Shown one piece after another: positions 9,978 to 18,109 of a stretch of DNA of 64,000 nucleotides. This DNA comes from Paenarthrobacter ilicis (GTDB taxonomy: Bacteria; Actinomycetota; Actinomycetes; Actinomycetales; Micrococcaceae). The number at the start of each line of letters is the position of its first letter. Position 1 is the stretch's first letter. The notes beneath the pieces were generated by a model. That model was not told where the DNA came from and searched no databases. It saw nothing but the letters and a program-made list of their open reading frames with translations. The stretch lies in contig NZ_JAFBCD010000001.1 of assembly GCF_016907545.1 (NCBI RefSeq), forward strand, positions 2,232,001 to 2,296,000, in the 5' to 3' direction. The translations under genes and the position numbers were made by a program.

Positions 9978-10417
9978 AACTCTTCCAATCCTTGATTCAC
10001 TCGGTCTACGTCTTCGGGAGTTCCCATGAGTTCGAACCGATAGAGGTGCGGTACCTTGCACTTGACGGAGACAATGTCTCCGGCTGCACAGTAGTTGTCC
10101 GCGAAATTTGTGTTCCCCGCTCCGATAACACCGCGGATCAGCTCCCTGTTCCCAGGGTCGTTCAGAAATCTGATGACCTGCTTGGGCACTGATCCCTCGC
10201 CGTTGGTTCCGCCATATGTTGGCAACACAAGGACAAAGGGTTCCAGGGCCTGAAGCGGGGCCTCGTAGGCATAAAGGGGGATGCGGGCTGCATCCCTGCC
10301 CAGTTTCCGCACGAATCGTTGGGTGTTCTCCGACGTGGAGGAAAAGTAGATGAGGTGACTCCTGGTAGTGACAGCCTCTGGCGCTTTGTACGCGGTGGCC
10401 GCTGCCAGCGGTGTCAT
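9947..10417 (-). CDS. nrdI: Class Ib RNR flavodoxin-like activator NrdI
   Basis: A 156 aa flavodoxin-like FMN protein that supplies the oxidant for assembling the Mn-tyrosyl radical cofactor in NrdF. The FMN-phosphate loop [12 protein letters not shown] and the LPTYGG segment are characteristic. ATG at 10417 follows GAGG at 8 nt; an in-frame GTG at 10426 is the alternative. The 3' end overlaps the nrdE start, and nrdH is immediately upstream, giving the standard nrdHIEF order. Confidence 0.95.
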   Translation of the reverse strand: MTPLAAATAYKAPEAVTTRSHLIYFSSTSENTQRFVRKLGRDAARIPLYAYEAPLQALEPFVLVLPTYGGTNGEGSVPKQVIRFLNDPGNRELIRGVIGAGNTNFADNYCAAGDIVSVKCKVPHLYRFELMGTPEDVDRVNQGLEEFWTQLSQKQK

Positions 10418-10480
10418 GGGAGTCACCTCAACTACTGAGAAAATTTGTTGGCGTGTTGGTGGCGTGGTTCGAAGGGAAGG

Positions 10481-10723
10481 TCAGGCCACGGAGGAAACGG
10501 CCTGCGCCAGTTCCTCGATCTTGTCCGGACGGAACCCGGACCAGTGGTCCTGCTCGGTAACAACCACGGGAGCCTGCATGTAGCCCAGTGCCTTGAGGCG
10601 CTCGAGGGCCTCGGCATCCTGGGAGATGTCGACACTCTGGTAGGCAATGCCCTTCTTGTCGAGTGCCCGGTAGGTTGCGTTGCACTGAACACAGGCCGGC
10701 TTTGTGTAAACCGTTACGGTCAT
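10481..10723 (-). CDS. nrdH: Glutaredoxin-like protein NrdH
   Basis: An 80 aa thioredoxin-fold electron donor for NrdE with the CVQC active site (C11-C14, followed by NAT) and the family-specific WSGFRPDKI C-terminal motif. The length is normal. It is the first gene of the nrdHIEF cluster, with the NrdR-like boxes about 155-215 nt upstream of its ATG. In actinobacteria NrdH is reduced by thioredoxin reductase. Confidence 0.97.
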   Translation of the reverse strand: MTVTVYTKPACVQCNATYRALDKKGIAYQSVDISQDAEALERLKALGYMQAPVVVTEQDHWSGFRPDKIEELAQAVSSVA

Positions 10724-10878
10724 GATCCCTGTCCCCTAAGTTGAAGTCTGATTCTCTTCGTATTTGGCGGGCTCAACCGGAACTAACTACTGAATCCGAT
10801 ACCGGCCCGCGGGCTGCCGTGACAGCCAACACGCTCTGATTTTGTCTTGTGCTGGTTTCCCGCTCAATCCGTAAATCG

Positions 10879-10938
10879 ATACTACATGTAGTGCAAGCGC
10901 CGAACTGGAACCCCAAGATGATGTATTACAAGTATGTC
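10879..10938 (-). promoter_or_regulatory. Two NrdR-box-like palindromes upstream of nrdH
   Basis: Box 1 (10879-10894) contains the palindrome ACTACATGTAGT. Box 2 (10923-10938, GTATTACAAGTATGTC) matches box 1 at 11 of 16 positions in the same orientation. Centre-to-centre spacing is 44 bp, near four helical turns. NrdR is known to bind paired boxes of consensus close to acaCwATATwGtgt ahead of nrd operons, so repression of nrdHIEF by NrdR is likely. Box 2 is weak, and the spacing is longer than the common three turns. Confidence 0.5.
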
Positions 10939-11009
10939 ATTCAATCCACTGCTCGTCCACAGGAGGAGGCCTTCAAAATGTCCGTGATTCCGGCAAAATT
11001 GGTCCACTC

Positions 11010-11095
11010 ATCCACACCCTGTGGACTACTTAGCCACATTTAATCTCCAGCGTGTCGCCGGAGTACGGCGTGTCGTGACAGTTTGAAAATGTGGC
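11010..11095. promoter_or_regulatory. Inverted repeats in the nrdH-lysR spacer
   Basis: The 396-bp gap between nrdH and the LysR gene holds, besides the NrdR-like boxes, a perfect TCCACA-ccc-TGTGGA palindrome (11010-11024) and a two-tier repeat. The two-tier repeat has outer arms GCCACATTT (11033-11041) and AAATGTGGC (11087-11095) and an inner CGCCG/CGGCG hairpin (11056-11070), ending 24 nt before the LysR start. This arrangement fits autoregulation by the LysR protein. Confidence 0.4.
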
Positions 11096-11119
11096 GTGGC
11101 GAACAGCTAAAATTTGCTG

Positions 11120-12085
11120 ATGGTCAACCTCCTGCACCTCCGCACCCTCATGGAGGTGACCCGGCTTGGCTCCTTCGCGGCAGCAGCGGCCCAACTCGGT
11201 TACACAGCCTCGGCAGTCTCCCAACAAATGGCTGCGCTGGAACGCGATACCGGCGTCGAACTCTTCCACCGCTCGGCACGCAGCGTGGTCCCCACAGAGG
11301 CAGCGGTGACCATGACACGGCACGCCTCCAAGGTCCTCACCGACGTTGAAGCATTGATGGCGGCCGCATCCAGGACCAACGACTCCCCCGCCCAGGAACT
11401 TCGGTTGGGCATCTTCCCCAGCCTGGCCACCTACGTCCTTCCCGACATCCTGCGCGATCACCGATGGAAGGGCCTGGGCATTGAGTTGAAAGTCTCAGTG
11501 GCCGAACCTGCCCAAACCATTCAGGGCCTCCGCAGCGGTGGCGAACTTGATGTGGCCTTGGTGTACCAAGTGGGGCAGTCGGGCCTGGCGTGGCCACATT
11601 CCCTGGAGCGGCAATGGATCGGTGATGACGACTTCCGGGTGGTCCTGCCGGCGTCATGGAAAATCCGCGAGGATGCGGAAATAGAGGCGGCCCACCTGTC
11701 TGATATGCCCTGGATCATCCACCACCCCGGCACCAGCGACGCCCTGGTGATTGAGCGCTTGTTCGCCAGCTGCAACCTCCACCCCAGGGTGGTGGCCTAC
11801 AGTGATGATTTTCATGCCAGCCTCGAGATGACTGCGGCAGGTCTGGGTGCTTCGCTTGTACCGGAACTTGCGCTGAGAAACCGGCCCTCCGGCGTCGTGG
11901 TTCTTGACGTGCCGGACATTCGGCTGGCACGCAACGTGTTCGCCCTTCTGATCAACGAAAAACGCACGGCCCAAGTCCAATTGTTCAACCAGTTGCTTGC
12001 GGACACCCTTAAGGATTCGTCCGACAAGAGTGGGCTGCACCCCCTGAAAACCGCGTCTGTCAAGGGATCCGGACGCCGCATCTGA
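11120..12085 (+). CDS. LysR-family transcriptional regulator
   Basis: A 321 aa regulator with an N-terminal winged helix-turn-helix (residues about 3-62; RLGSFAAAAAQLGYTASAVSQQMAALE) and a C-terminal periplasmic-binding-like effector domain (about 92-300, beginning LRLGIFPSLATYVLP). The ATG at 11120 is used; an in-frame TTG lies 6 nt upstream. No strong ribosome site precedes it, so translation may depend on the leader structure. It is divergent from nrdHIEF and followed by an unrelated DUF2004-like gene, so the regulated gene and effector are not evident. It may be autoregulated through the repeats just upstream. Confidence 0.9.
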   Translation: MVNLLHLRTLMEVTRLGSFAAAAAQLGYTASAVSQQMAALERDTGVELFHRSARSVVPTEAAVTMTRHASKVLTDVEALMAAASRTNDSPAQELRLGIFPSLATYVLPDILRDHRWKGLGIELKVSVAEPAQTIQGLRSGGELDVALVYQVGQSGLAWPHSLERQWIGDDDFRVVLPASWKIREDAEIEAAHLSDMPWIIHHPGTSDALVIERLFASCNLHPRVVAYSDDFHASLEMTAAGLGASLVPELALRNRPSGVVVLDVPDIRLARNVFALLINEKRTAQVQLFNQLLADTLKDSSDKSGLHPLKTASVKGSGRRI

Positions 12086-12134
12086 TTCTCCGCATTTGCT
12101 GGAACCCGCCCGTCCTTGGGGTTAGATTGATCAC

Positions 12135-12638
12135 ATGGGCAAGGTAGCGAGCAAACATTTTGGGGAAGTCGAGCTCAACCACGGACGTGATCATTTCTTC
12201 GTGGCCAAACATGAATTGGGCGACCATCAACTGGAACTTGACCTCAATGTCACCGCGCAGGACCACTTCGATGAAGTTGCCCTGCGCAAAGTGGACTACC
12301 GCCTGCGGTTCCTCCCCGAACTGGTGGACCAAGTGCGGGAAATGATCGCCGAGGAACTCGACCAGGACGGCACCAATCCACAACAGTTCCTGCACTTCCA
12401 TTGCTCCCAGCTCAAGGAAGAGCAGCTGGAGTCGGTCTTCGGCGTCAAGGAGAAGGAGCAGCTCACCAACGATGTCTTCCTGAAAGCACTCAAGCTGGGA
12501 CATGTTGCCATCTACCCGGGGCAGCCTGAACGCTATTTTGTGCTGGACTTCACCCTGGGTTCCAAATTTACGGACGAGCTCCTGGTGGTGGCCGCCGACG
12601 AAGACGGCGTAGTGGATGACGAGATCCTCTGGGAGTAG
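12135..12638 (+). CDS. DUF2004-like conserved protein
   Basis: A 167 aa acidic soluble protein matching the actinobacterial DUF2004 pattern: an N-terminal KHFGEVELNHGRDHFF segment, a central DYRLRFLPELVDQVREMI helix and a C-terminal beta strand region PERYFVLDFTLG ending DDEILWE. There is no signal peptide, membrane helix or catalytic motif. It is a single gene between the LysR regulator and the convergent Bat-type operon, with its stop only 27 nt from that operon's end. Function is unknown. Confidence 0.75.
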   Translation: MGKVASKHFGEVELNHGRDHFFVAKHELGDHQLELDLNVTAQDHFDEVALRKVDYRLRFLPELVDQVREMIAEELDQDGTNPQQFLHFHCSQLKEEQLESVFGVKEKEQLTNDVFLKALKLGHVAIYPGQPERYFVLDFTLGSKFTDELLVVAADEDGVVDDEILWE

Positions 12639-12665
12639 CGACGTTTTAGACGCCGACGACGGCAG

Positions 12666-13418
12666 TCACCACGGCTTGTCCACGCGCGGCCCCTCATCGG
12701 GCCCGCGCAGATACTCGTCCCGCTTCATTCCCTCGGCCCGTTCCTTGGCAGCCTGCTGGGAGCTCTGCTCGAGCTGCTTCAGCTGGGAGGCATCAGGGGT
12801 CGGGTCCGCCTCTCCGGGGTCTTTGGCGCCGCTCTGGCCACCGTCCGCACCCCCGGACAGCTGCGCCTCCAGCCTGTGCTTGGCCTCCTGCAGGCTTTCC
12901 CCTTCACCATTTTCGTTGGCTTTTCCCGGTGCCCCGCAGGTGGCGGGCGCTGACTCGATCATTGCCAGCGCGTCACGGAAGAGTGCATCAGCGGAGCCCT
13001 TGTCTGCAGCCGCCTCCCCCAGCTTTTCCACGCTCAGCACCAGATTCACCCGTACTTTGCACTCATCCACCCCGGCGCCCAAACGCAGGGCTTCTTCGAA
13101 GTCCCGCCTGGCCGACGCGAAGTCACCTGCCAGTACCTGAGCGTCCCCGGCGGCAAAAACAGCTTTGTACGGCTCCACAACATTCGCCGCGCCCAGCCAC
13201 GACGCAGCGGCGGCCACATCGTCTCCGTGACCAGCGCTGTACCCATCCACTGCTGCGGAACCAAGGAACCCGACGCTGATCAACTTTGTGGCAACCGCGA
13301 GCGCAGCGATGGCTGGCAGTGCGGACCACAGCGCAAGGCGCCCCTTCCGCCGTCGACCATCACGGCGTTGACCCTCACGGCGTTCATCCCCGGACCGCTG
13401 GGCATTCACCTCTTTCAT
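12666..13418 (-). CDS. Membrane-anchored TPR-like protein, last gene of the MoxR/VWA operon
   Basis: A 250 aa protein with a very basic cytosolic N-terminus (RRDGRRRKGR), one membrane helix at about residues 30-52, then a helical segment with TPR-like periodicity (DAQVLAGDFASARRDFEEALRLG, about 100-125). It ends in a disordered Gly/Gln/Glu-rich tail. The ATG at 13418 overlaps the upstream VWA gene stop (ATGA); the frame continues upstream but over the neighbour. TPR proteins commonly close Bat-type operons (BatC/BatE-like), where they are thought to organise complexes with the VWA proteins. Confidence 0.7.
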   Translation of the reverse strand: MKEVNAQRSGDERREGQRRDGRRRKGRLALWSALPAIAALAVATKLISVGFLGSAAVDGYSAGHGDDVAAAASWLGAANVVEPYKAVFAAGDAQVLAGDFASARRDFEEALRLGAGVDECKVRVNLVLSVEKLGEAAADKGSADALFRDALAMIESAPATCGAPGKANENGEGESLQEAKHRLEAQLSGGADGGQSGAKDPGEADPTPDASQLKQLEQSSQQAAKERAEGMKRDEYLRGPDEGPRVDKPW

Positions 13419-14416
13419 GGCCTCTTCCCCTGGGAGATGGGACGCGCCAAGCCACGGAGGGTGTGAAGGCGTCCCAGCGTTTCCGGTACGGCCAGGCCAA
13501 AGGCCGCCAAGGCCAAGAGCCAATAGAGTTCCACTCTGCCTGGCCCTTCACCGTCGGTTGCGGTCACCGCCGCCGGTTGAGCCTTGCCCAACATATCCGT
13601 GGTGGGCTCCGTCCCTGTGCGGTGGGCATAGGGCAGGTGCAGTTGATCGGCGATGGTGTGGAGTCGGCTTTCATCGATGATGGACACCGCATCGGCGGGA
13701 TTGCCGGACGTTCTGTCCTGGACGTACTTGGCGTCCTTGTCCGAAGACTCCTTCATGCGCCCGCCTTGGCTGGTTCCGTACCCCAGAACCGCTCCCCCTG
13801 CCACGTTGTCTGCGGACAGGGGTTCGGGCTGTGCCGAGCTGGTCGCTTCACCGTCACCTGCGTAGAACACCAGTGCCGGCCGTCCGGCATGTTGGTCCTG
13901 TGCAGCCTGCAGCCGCTCCTTCATGAGCTTCGCAGCTGCCGTCACGCTGCTTCCGGTGGCGTAGCGGGCACGCTGGGGTTCCAGCGTTGTCATTGCCGTT
14001 TGCAGGGCGGACGAGTCCCGGGTCAGTGGCATGCGGACGCTTGCTTGGCTGTCGAATGTGATGAGTGAGAACTTGGCGCCCGCCAACTCCTTGGCAATGG
14101 CCATGACATCCTCCTTCACCCCGGACAGGCGCGTACCGTTCCCGCGATAGTCCTCTGCGGCCATGCTGGTACTGGTGTCCACAACAAAGAAGACGTCCAG
14201 GTCCGTTGTGGCCCTGGCTGCGTTGCCCCCGGGGAACCCGGGACGAAGAAGTGCAAGGAGCAGAACCACGACGGCGGCGCCCCGCAGGACGGTTGCGCGG
14301 ACTGGACGGTGGGATCGGTCCCCACCAGGCCTGGCGATGAGCCACCCGGTGAATACGGCCACGACAACCATGAGGACGGCAAGGACCGGCCACGGCACAA
14401 CCGGCATAAATGTCAT
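13415..14416 (-). CDS. VWA-domain membrane protein (BatB-like)
   Basis: A 333 aa protein with two N-terminal membrane helices (about residues 7-27 and 40-57), an extracytoplasmic von Willebrand A domain (about 70-260) with MIDAS motif DTSTSM and the later DGEATSS and TFDSQ elements, and a C-terminal membrane helix (YWLLALAAFGLAV). The topology matches BatB/BatA proteins. The start at 14416 overlaps the previous VWA gene stop (ATGA); a start at 14431 is possible. It is likely a partner of the other VWA protein and of MoxR; the target is unknown. Confidence 0.8.
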   Translation of the reverse strand: MTFMPVVPWPVLAVLMVVVAVFTGWLIARPGGDRSHRPVRATVLRGAAVVVLLLALLRPGFPGGNAARATTDLDVFFVVDTSTSMAAEDYRGNGTRLSGVKEDVMAIAKELAGAKFSLITFDSQASVRMPLTRDSSALQTAMTTLEPQRARYATGSSVTAAAKLMKERLQAAQDQHAGRPALVFYAGDGEATSSAQPEPLSADNVAGGAVLGYGTSQGGRMKESSDKDAKYVQDRTSGNPADAVSIIDESRLHTIADQLHLPYAHRTGTEPTTDMLGKAQPAAVTATDGEGPGRVELYWLLALAAFGLAVPETLGRLHTLRGLARPISQGKRP

Positions 14417-15393
14417 GGCTCCAACCGCCATCCCAGGACCATCATCCCCATGCCTGACAGAACCGCGACGCCCAAAGCAATCCCGGGCACATCCGCCACC
14501 ACTGCCTGGGGCGCCGACCGGTAGCTGGTTGCCTGCGTGTCCTGCACTTTTTGCACGATTCCCGGGACGGCCCCCGCGTCGTCCAACGTGAAGTAGGCGC
14601 CACCGGTGCCTTCAGCCGCTGCCCGCAGCTGCGCGCCAGGCTGGTCGGCGCCCTTGCCGTAATCCATATCCCCCGGGTTGAGGGCGAAGACTTTGACTCC
14701 CTTGCCCGCGGCAAGGCCGGCTGCCTCTTTCAAGGTGAAGATCGGTTCCCCGGACAGGTAGTTGTCCGTAGCGAGCACCACGGTGCGGGACCTGGGGCCT
14801 TCCCCGGCGATGGAATCGTCCGGGAAACTCTGGACGCATGAAGCCAGCCCGTCACCTATGAGGGATGAGCCCTCCCCGTTCCATGTGCCGTCGAAGAAGG
14901 AACCCGCCCCGCTGTCAAAAGCATCTTTGGCCTTGGACAACTGATCGGCAGCGTAGTCATAGTCATCGGTGAGGGGAAACAGTTGGACACCGCTGTTGTC
15001 GAACATCACCATGCCGATTCGCTCGCCGTCGAACTCTTTGGCCAGTTGCTCGAAGACACCTGCCAACGCAGCGTCCGTACTCGTCATGGATCCGGAGACG
15101 TCCAGGCACAGCACAATGTCCCTGTTGCGGATGTCAGGCTGGACGGTGGTGCGTTCCGTAGGCCTGGCCGCGGCAACGGCCGTGGCGGCCAGGAACAGCG
15201 CGCCCAGGGCCACCGCCATTGCCAACCTGGTGCGGTACTGACGAAGTGCCCGTTGGTACTCGGGCAAGGCAGTGAGGCGTTCACCGTGCGCTATGGGACG
15301 GCGGCCGGGCGCTCGACGACGGCGGTACAGCCACGCGCTGAGCGCCACCGCTGCTGCGGCGAGCGGGAGTATCCACCAGAAGCTCAGCTCCAT
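14413..15393 (-). CDS. VWA-domain membrane protein (BatA-like)
   Basis: A 326 aa protein with a membrane helix at about residues 5-23, a basic loop, a second helix at about 58-76, a VWA domain (about 90-290) with a complete MIDAS (DVSGSM), and a C-terminal helix (ALGVAVLSGMGMMVLG). The architecture and its place after DUF58 match BatA. The MIDAS motif predicts Mg-dependent ligand binding. Start and stop overlap both neighbours, consistent with co-translation. Confidence 0.85.
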   Translation of the reverse strand: MELSFWWILPLAAAAVALSAWLYRRRRAPGRRPIAHGERLTALPEYQRALRQYRTRLAMAVALGALFLAATAVAAARPTERTTVQPDIRNRDIVLCLDVSGSMTSTDAALAGVFEQLAKEFDGERIGMVMFDNSGVQLFPLTDDYDYAADQLSKAKDAFDSGAGSFFDGTWNGEGSSLIGDGLASCVQSFPDDSIAGEGPRSRTVVLATDNYLSGEPIFTLKEAAGLAAGKGVKVFALNPGDMDYGKGADQPGAQLRAAAEGTGGAYFTLDDAGAVPGIVQKVQDTQATSYRSAPQAVVADVPGIALGVAVLSGMGMMVLGWRLEP

Positions 15394-15848
15394 TCGAGCA
15401 CCACCTTGCGTGCAGCATCAGCGGACTCAGCCACGGTATGGGGTGGGGCGGGCGCGAATTCATTGGGATAGATGCCCTCTATTGCCCAGGCCAGGTGGTC
15501 CATCTTGTGCTCTCGCAGCTCCGCGAGGGTCATTGACGTAACGGGCAGGCCGGTGGCGCTGCCGGCGAAACCCCTGGTTAAGGCACTGAGCTTTTGGTGA
15601 GCGGCGCGCTCAGGCAAACGGCCGGCGTCGGAATCCATCACGGTGGCCTCAATGGCGGCCAGGCAGGCCGACCGCAAACCGGCCAGGGACGGAGGCACCT
15701 GTTTTTCCTTCGATGCACTCTTTGGGGCGCGGACGGGCCACAGTATCCAGGCGTACCAGGCAATCACCGCCAGGACGATCCCCAGCCCAAGCCACAACCA
15801 TTGGGCTTGATAGTTCAAGGGGAGGTAGAAACCGGAGTTATCCTGCAT
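15384..15848 (-). CDS. Small single-pass membrane protein of the MoxR/VWA operon (DUF4381-like position)
   Basis: A 154 aa protein with one strong membrane helix (WLWLGLGIVLAVIAWYAWILW, about residues 16-36) and a soluble helical C-terminal domain (SLAGLRSACLAAIEATV ... LAELREHKMDHLAWAIEGIYP). ATG at 15848 overlaps the DUF58 gene by 11 nt. In proteobacterial and Bacteroidetes Bat operons a DUF4381 protein of similar length and topology occupies this slot between DUF58 and the VWA genes. I cannot confirm homology from sequence alone. Confidence 0.65.
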   Translation of the reverse strand: MQDNSGFYLPLNYQAQWLWLGLGIVLAVIAWYAWILWPVRAPKSASKEKQVPPSLAGLRSACLAAIEATVMDSDAGRLPERAAHQKLSALTRGFAGSATGLPVTSMTLAELREHKMDHLAWAIEGIYPNEFAPAPPHTVAESADAARKVVLEWS

Positions 15849-16764
15849 GGCCCGCCCTGACGGCCGCTTTGGCTCGGGGGCTGGCCGAGCGGTGCTTTTC
15901 AAGGAGCTCAAGGACCGCGGACAAGACGTCCTGGGTGCTTGCCACTTCCGAGTGGGCAATACCCAGCCGACGGAAGACGTCGAGTCGCTGATGGTTCCGT
16001 TGATGCATGGCAGCGGCGTATGCCTCGCGGAGTCGGCTGTCCGTGGCCAGGTACCGGGGTATGCTCCCGCCGGTTCCCACGTCCTCGCTGTCGCCGGGGT
16101 GCGCTCCCGGTTCGGGGGCCAGCTCTGCGTCGCGGATTGTCATCCACAGCACTTCGTGGCGCGCCCGGAGCCGGCGCAGGAGGTTCTGGGTATGGGCGTC
16201 CGGCAGTACCTCGTCCGCCACCACAGTAATCAGCATCCTCTGCCTGATGTTCTTCAGCACATATTCAACAGGCCCCGAGATGCTGCTGGGCGGACTGTCC
16301 AGGGAAACGCTGGAATCCACGGACCTGAGCATCAACTCCAGATGTTCCTCACCGCTGCGGGGACGCATGAACACCGACGCCGCAGCCGAGCCGTGCACGA
16401 GCCCCACGTCGTCACCGTGGCGGGACGCCAGGAATCCAAGTACCCCGGCAGCGTCGATTGCGATGTCCTTCTTCGGCTCTCCCGTGAGCGACTGCGCTGC
16501 CATGTTCCTCCCCGTGTCCACCAGGAGGAGCACGGAATGGCGCTTCACGGCTACATAGCGCTTGACCAACGGGGCGCCGTGCCGGGCCGTCGCCTTCCAG
16601 TCGATGTCCCTCACTTCGTCGCCGGGTACGTACGCCCGCAATTCATCGAAGTCCAGGCTCCTGCCCTTGAAGACAGACCCGTACTCGCCGTCGAGCAATC
16701 GGAGGGTCCTGCGGTGGGCAGCGATGAACATCTTCGACTTCACCCGGCGAAGGAGGCTGGGCAT
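15838..16764 (-). CDS. DUF58 domain protein
   Basis: A 308 aa cytosolic protein with the DUF58 hallmark GRSLDFDELRAYVPGDEVRDIDWKATAR (residues about 33-60), followed by a VWA-like fold containing DTGRNM in place of a full MIDAS. The long in-frame extension upstream of 16764 overlaps moxR and is not homologous. ATG at 16764 lies 10 nt after the MoxR stop. DUF58 proteins are nearly always next to MoxR ATPases and are presumed to be part of the same chaperone-like assembly. Confidence 0.9.
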   Translation of the reverse strand: MPSLLRRVKSKMFIAAHRRTLRLLDGEYGSVFKGRSLDFDELRAYVPGDEVRDIDWKATARHGAPLVKRYVAVKRHSVLLLVDTGRNMAAQSLTGEPKKDIAIDAAGVLGFLASRHGDDVGLVHGSAAASVFMRPRSGEEHLELMLRSVDSSVSLDSPPSSISGPVEYVLKNIRQRMLITVVADEVLPDAHTQNLLRRLRARHEVLWMTIRDAELAPEPGAHPGDSEDVGTGGSIPRYLATDSRLREAYAAAMHQRNHQRLDVFRRLGIAHSEVASTQDVLSAVLELLEKHRSASPRAKAAVRAGHAG

Positions 16765-16774
16765 ACCGAGGCCC

Positions 16775-17782
16775 CTACGGTGTCTGGACAGACGCCAGGA
16801 CGGCGTCAATAACGGTCTCCACGGCGATGCCTTCAACCACGGCATCGAAGCCCAGAATGATCCGGTGCCTGAGGATTCTGTGTGCCAGGCTCTTGATGTC
16901 CTCCGGAATGACGTGGTCACGACCATTGAGCAGCGCCAGGGCCCGGGACGCCTGACTGAAAGCGATACTGGCCCTGGGGCTCGCGCCGAACTCAATGACG
17001 GAGGCCAACTCAGGTTCGAGGTACTGCTGGGCGTTCCGGGTGACGTAGGCCAATCCCACGATGTACCGGACGATCGCGGGATCAATATAGACGCGGCGCA
17101 CCAGTTCCTGTACCCGGACCACTGCATCGAGGGAGGCGGCCGCCGGTTGCTTCTGGTCCGGGCTGAAGACGCCGGCATCCATCCGCCTGATCACTTCCGC
17201 TTCCTCAGCCGGGCTGGGGTAGTCCAGGATGTCCTTGAGCATGAAGCGGTCCATCTGCGCTTCCGGAAGACGGTACGTTCCCTCCTGCTCAATAGGGTTC
17301 TGGGTAGCCAGCACCAAGAACGGGCTGGGCAAAGGATAGGACTGGCCCCCAATGGACGTCTGCCTCTCCTGCATGGCTTCCAGCATGGCGCTCTGGGTCT
17401 TGGCACTGGAACGGTTGATCTCGTCCAGGAGAACAATGTTGGCGTGGACCGGCCCCAACTGTGTGACGAAGGTACCTTTGGCGGCGTCGAAGATCTGGGT
17501 TCCGGCAATATCGCTGGGAAGAAGGTCCGGCGTGCATTGGATGCGGCGGAATTCCGCACTCACCGACTCGGCGATTGCCTGCGCCGCGGTGGTCTTGGCC
17601 AGGCCTGGGACGCTCTCCAGCAAGACATGTCCGCCGGTGAGGAGACCCAGCAGCAAGGTCTCGCGAAGCCGGGATTGTCCCACCACTTTGCCTTCGAAGC
17701 TCCGTGAGATGCCGCCCACCAACTGCTGGGCCCTGGCCATGTCCGGGGCTTCTATTCCTGCCGTGACGGTGGTGAGTTGCAC
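16775..17782 (-). CDS. MoxR-family AAA+ ATPase
   Basis: A 335 aa AAA+ protein of the MoxR group. The Walker A is VPGLAKT, Walker B is VLLDEINR, sensor 1 is LATQNP and the MoxR motif EGTYRLPEAQMDRFM is present. The C-terminal lid carries GASPRASIAF. The GTG at 17782 has an AGGAG-like site 6 nt upstream and is preferred to the upstream ATG at 17845. It is first in a six-gene overlapping operon (MoxR, DUF58, small TM protein, VWA, VWA, TPR). MoxR ATPases act as chaperones that insert cofactors or activate VWA partner proteins. Confidence 0.93.
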   Translation of the reverse strand: MQLTTVTAGIEAPDMARAQQLVGGISRSFEGKVVGQSRLRETLLLGLLTGGHVLLESVPGLAKTTAAQAIAESVSAEFRRIQCTPDLLPSDIAGTQIFDAAKGTFVTQLGPVHANIVLLDEINRSSAKTQSAMLEAMQERQTSIGGQSYPLPSPFLVLATQNPIEQEGTYRLPEAQMDRFMLKDILDYPSPAEEAEVIRRMDAGVFSPDQKQPAAASLDAVVRVQELVRRVYIDPAIVRYIVGLAYVTRNAQQYLEPELASVIEFGASPRASIAFSQASRALALLNGRDHVIPEDIKSLAHRILRHRIILGFDAVVEGIAVETVIDAVLASVQTP

Positions 17783-17890
17783 TCGGGTCTCCTCGCTGGC
17801 GTTATATGGCCACTCTATCCAAATCGTCTCCCGTGAATGCCGCAATGGGCAGGCCTCCCCATGCAGTCAATGGAGGTCTATCCTTTTGCC

Positions 17891-18094
17891 ATGCACCAAC
17901 TACCAGCCGCCTACCAGAACTACCTTGCAACACAGGATCCGCATGTCATTGATGCCATCCGGCCGGTGCTCCTGCAGTCAGCTGCAGACCAACGCCATGG
18001 TGTCCGGATCATCTACAACACCGGATCCACCGGACACCAAGCACACTTGGACGAAGCAATACCCTACGGAGAAATAGTTGAAGACATCGACTGA
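17891..18094 (+). CDS. Small hypothetical protein
   Basis: A 67 aa ORF (frame open from 17837), with a GGAGG-like sequence about 14 nt before the ATG at 17891. The product is soluble and slightly acidic, with no recognised motif (it reads LPAAYQNYLATQDPHVID... and ends EIVEDID). Codon choice is less GC-biased at third positions than its neighbours, but the segment shows no competing frame and fills the space between two minus-strand genes. I do not recognise a family; it could be spurious. Confidence 0.45.
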   Translation: MHQLPAAYQNYLATQDPHVIDAIRPVLLQSAADQRHGVRIIYNTGSTGHQAHLDEAIPYGEIVEDID

Positions 18095-18109
18095 TTCCGG
18101 AAAGGAATA

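Noticed and set aside
16765..17178. 138-residue N-terminal extension of the DUF58 gene
   Set aside because: It runs inside moxR, is non-homologous, and DUF58 proteins start near the ATG at 16764.
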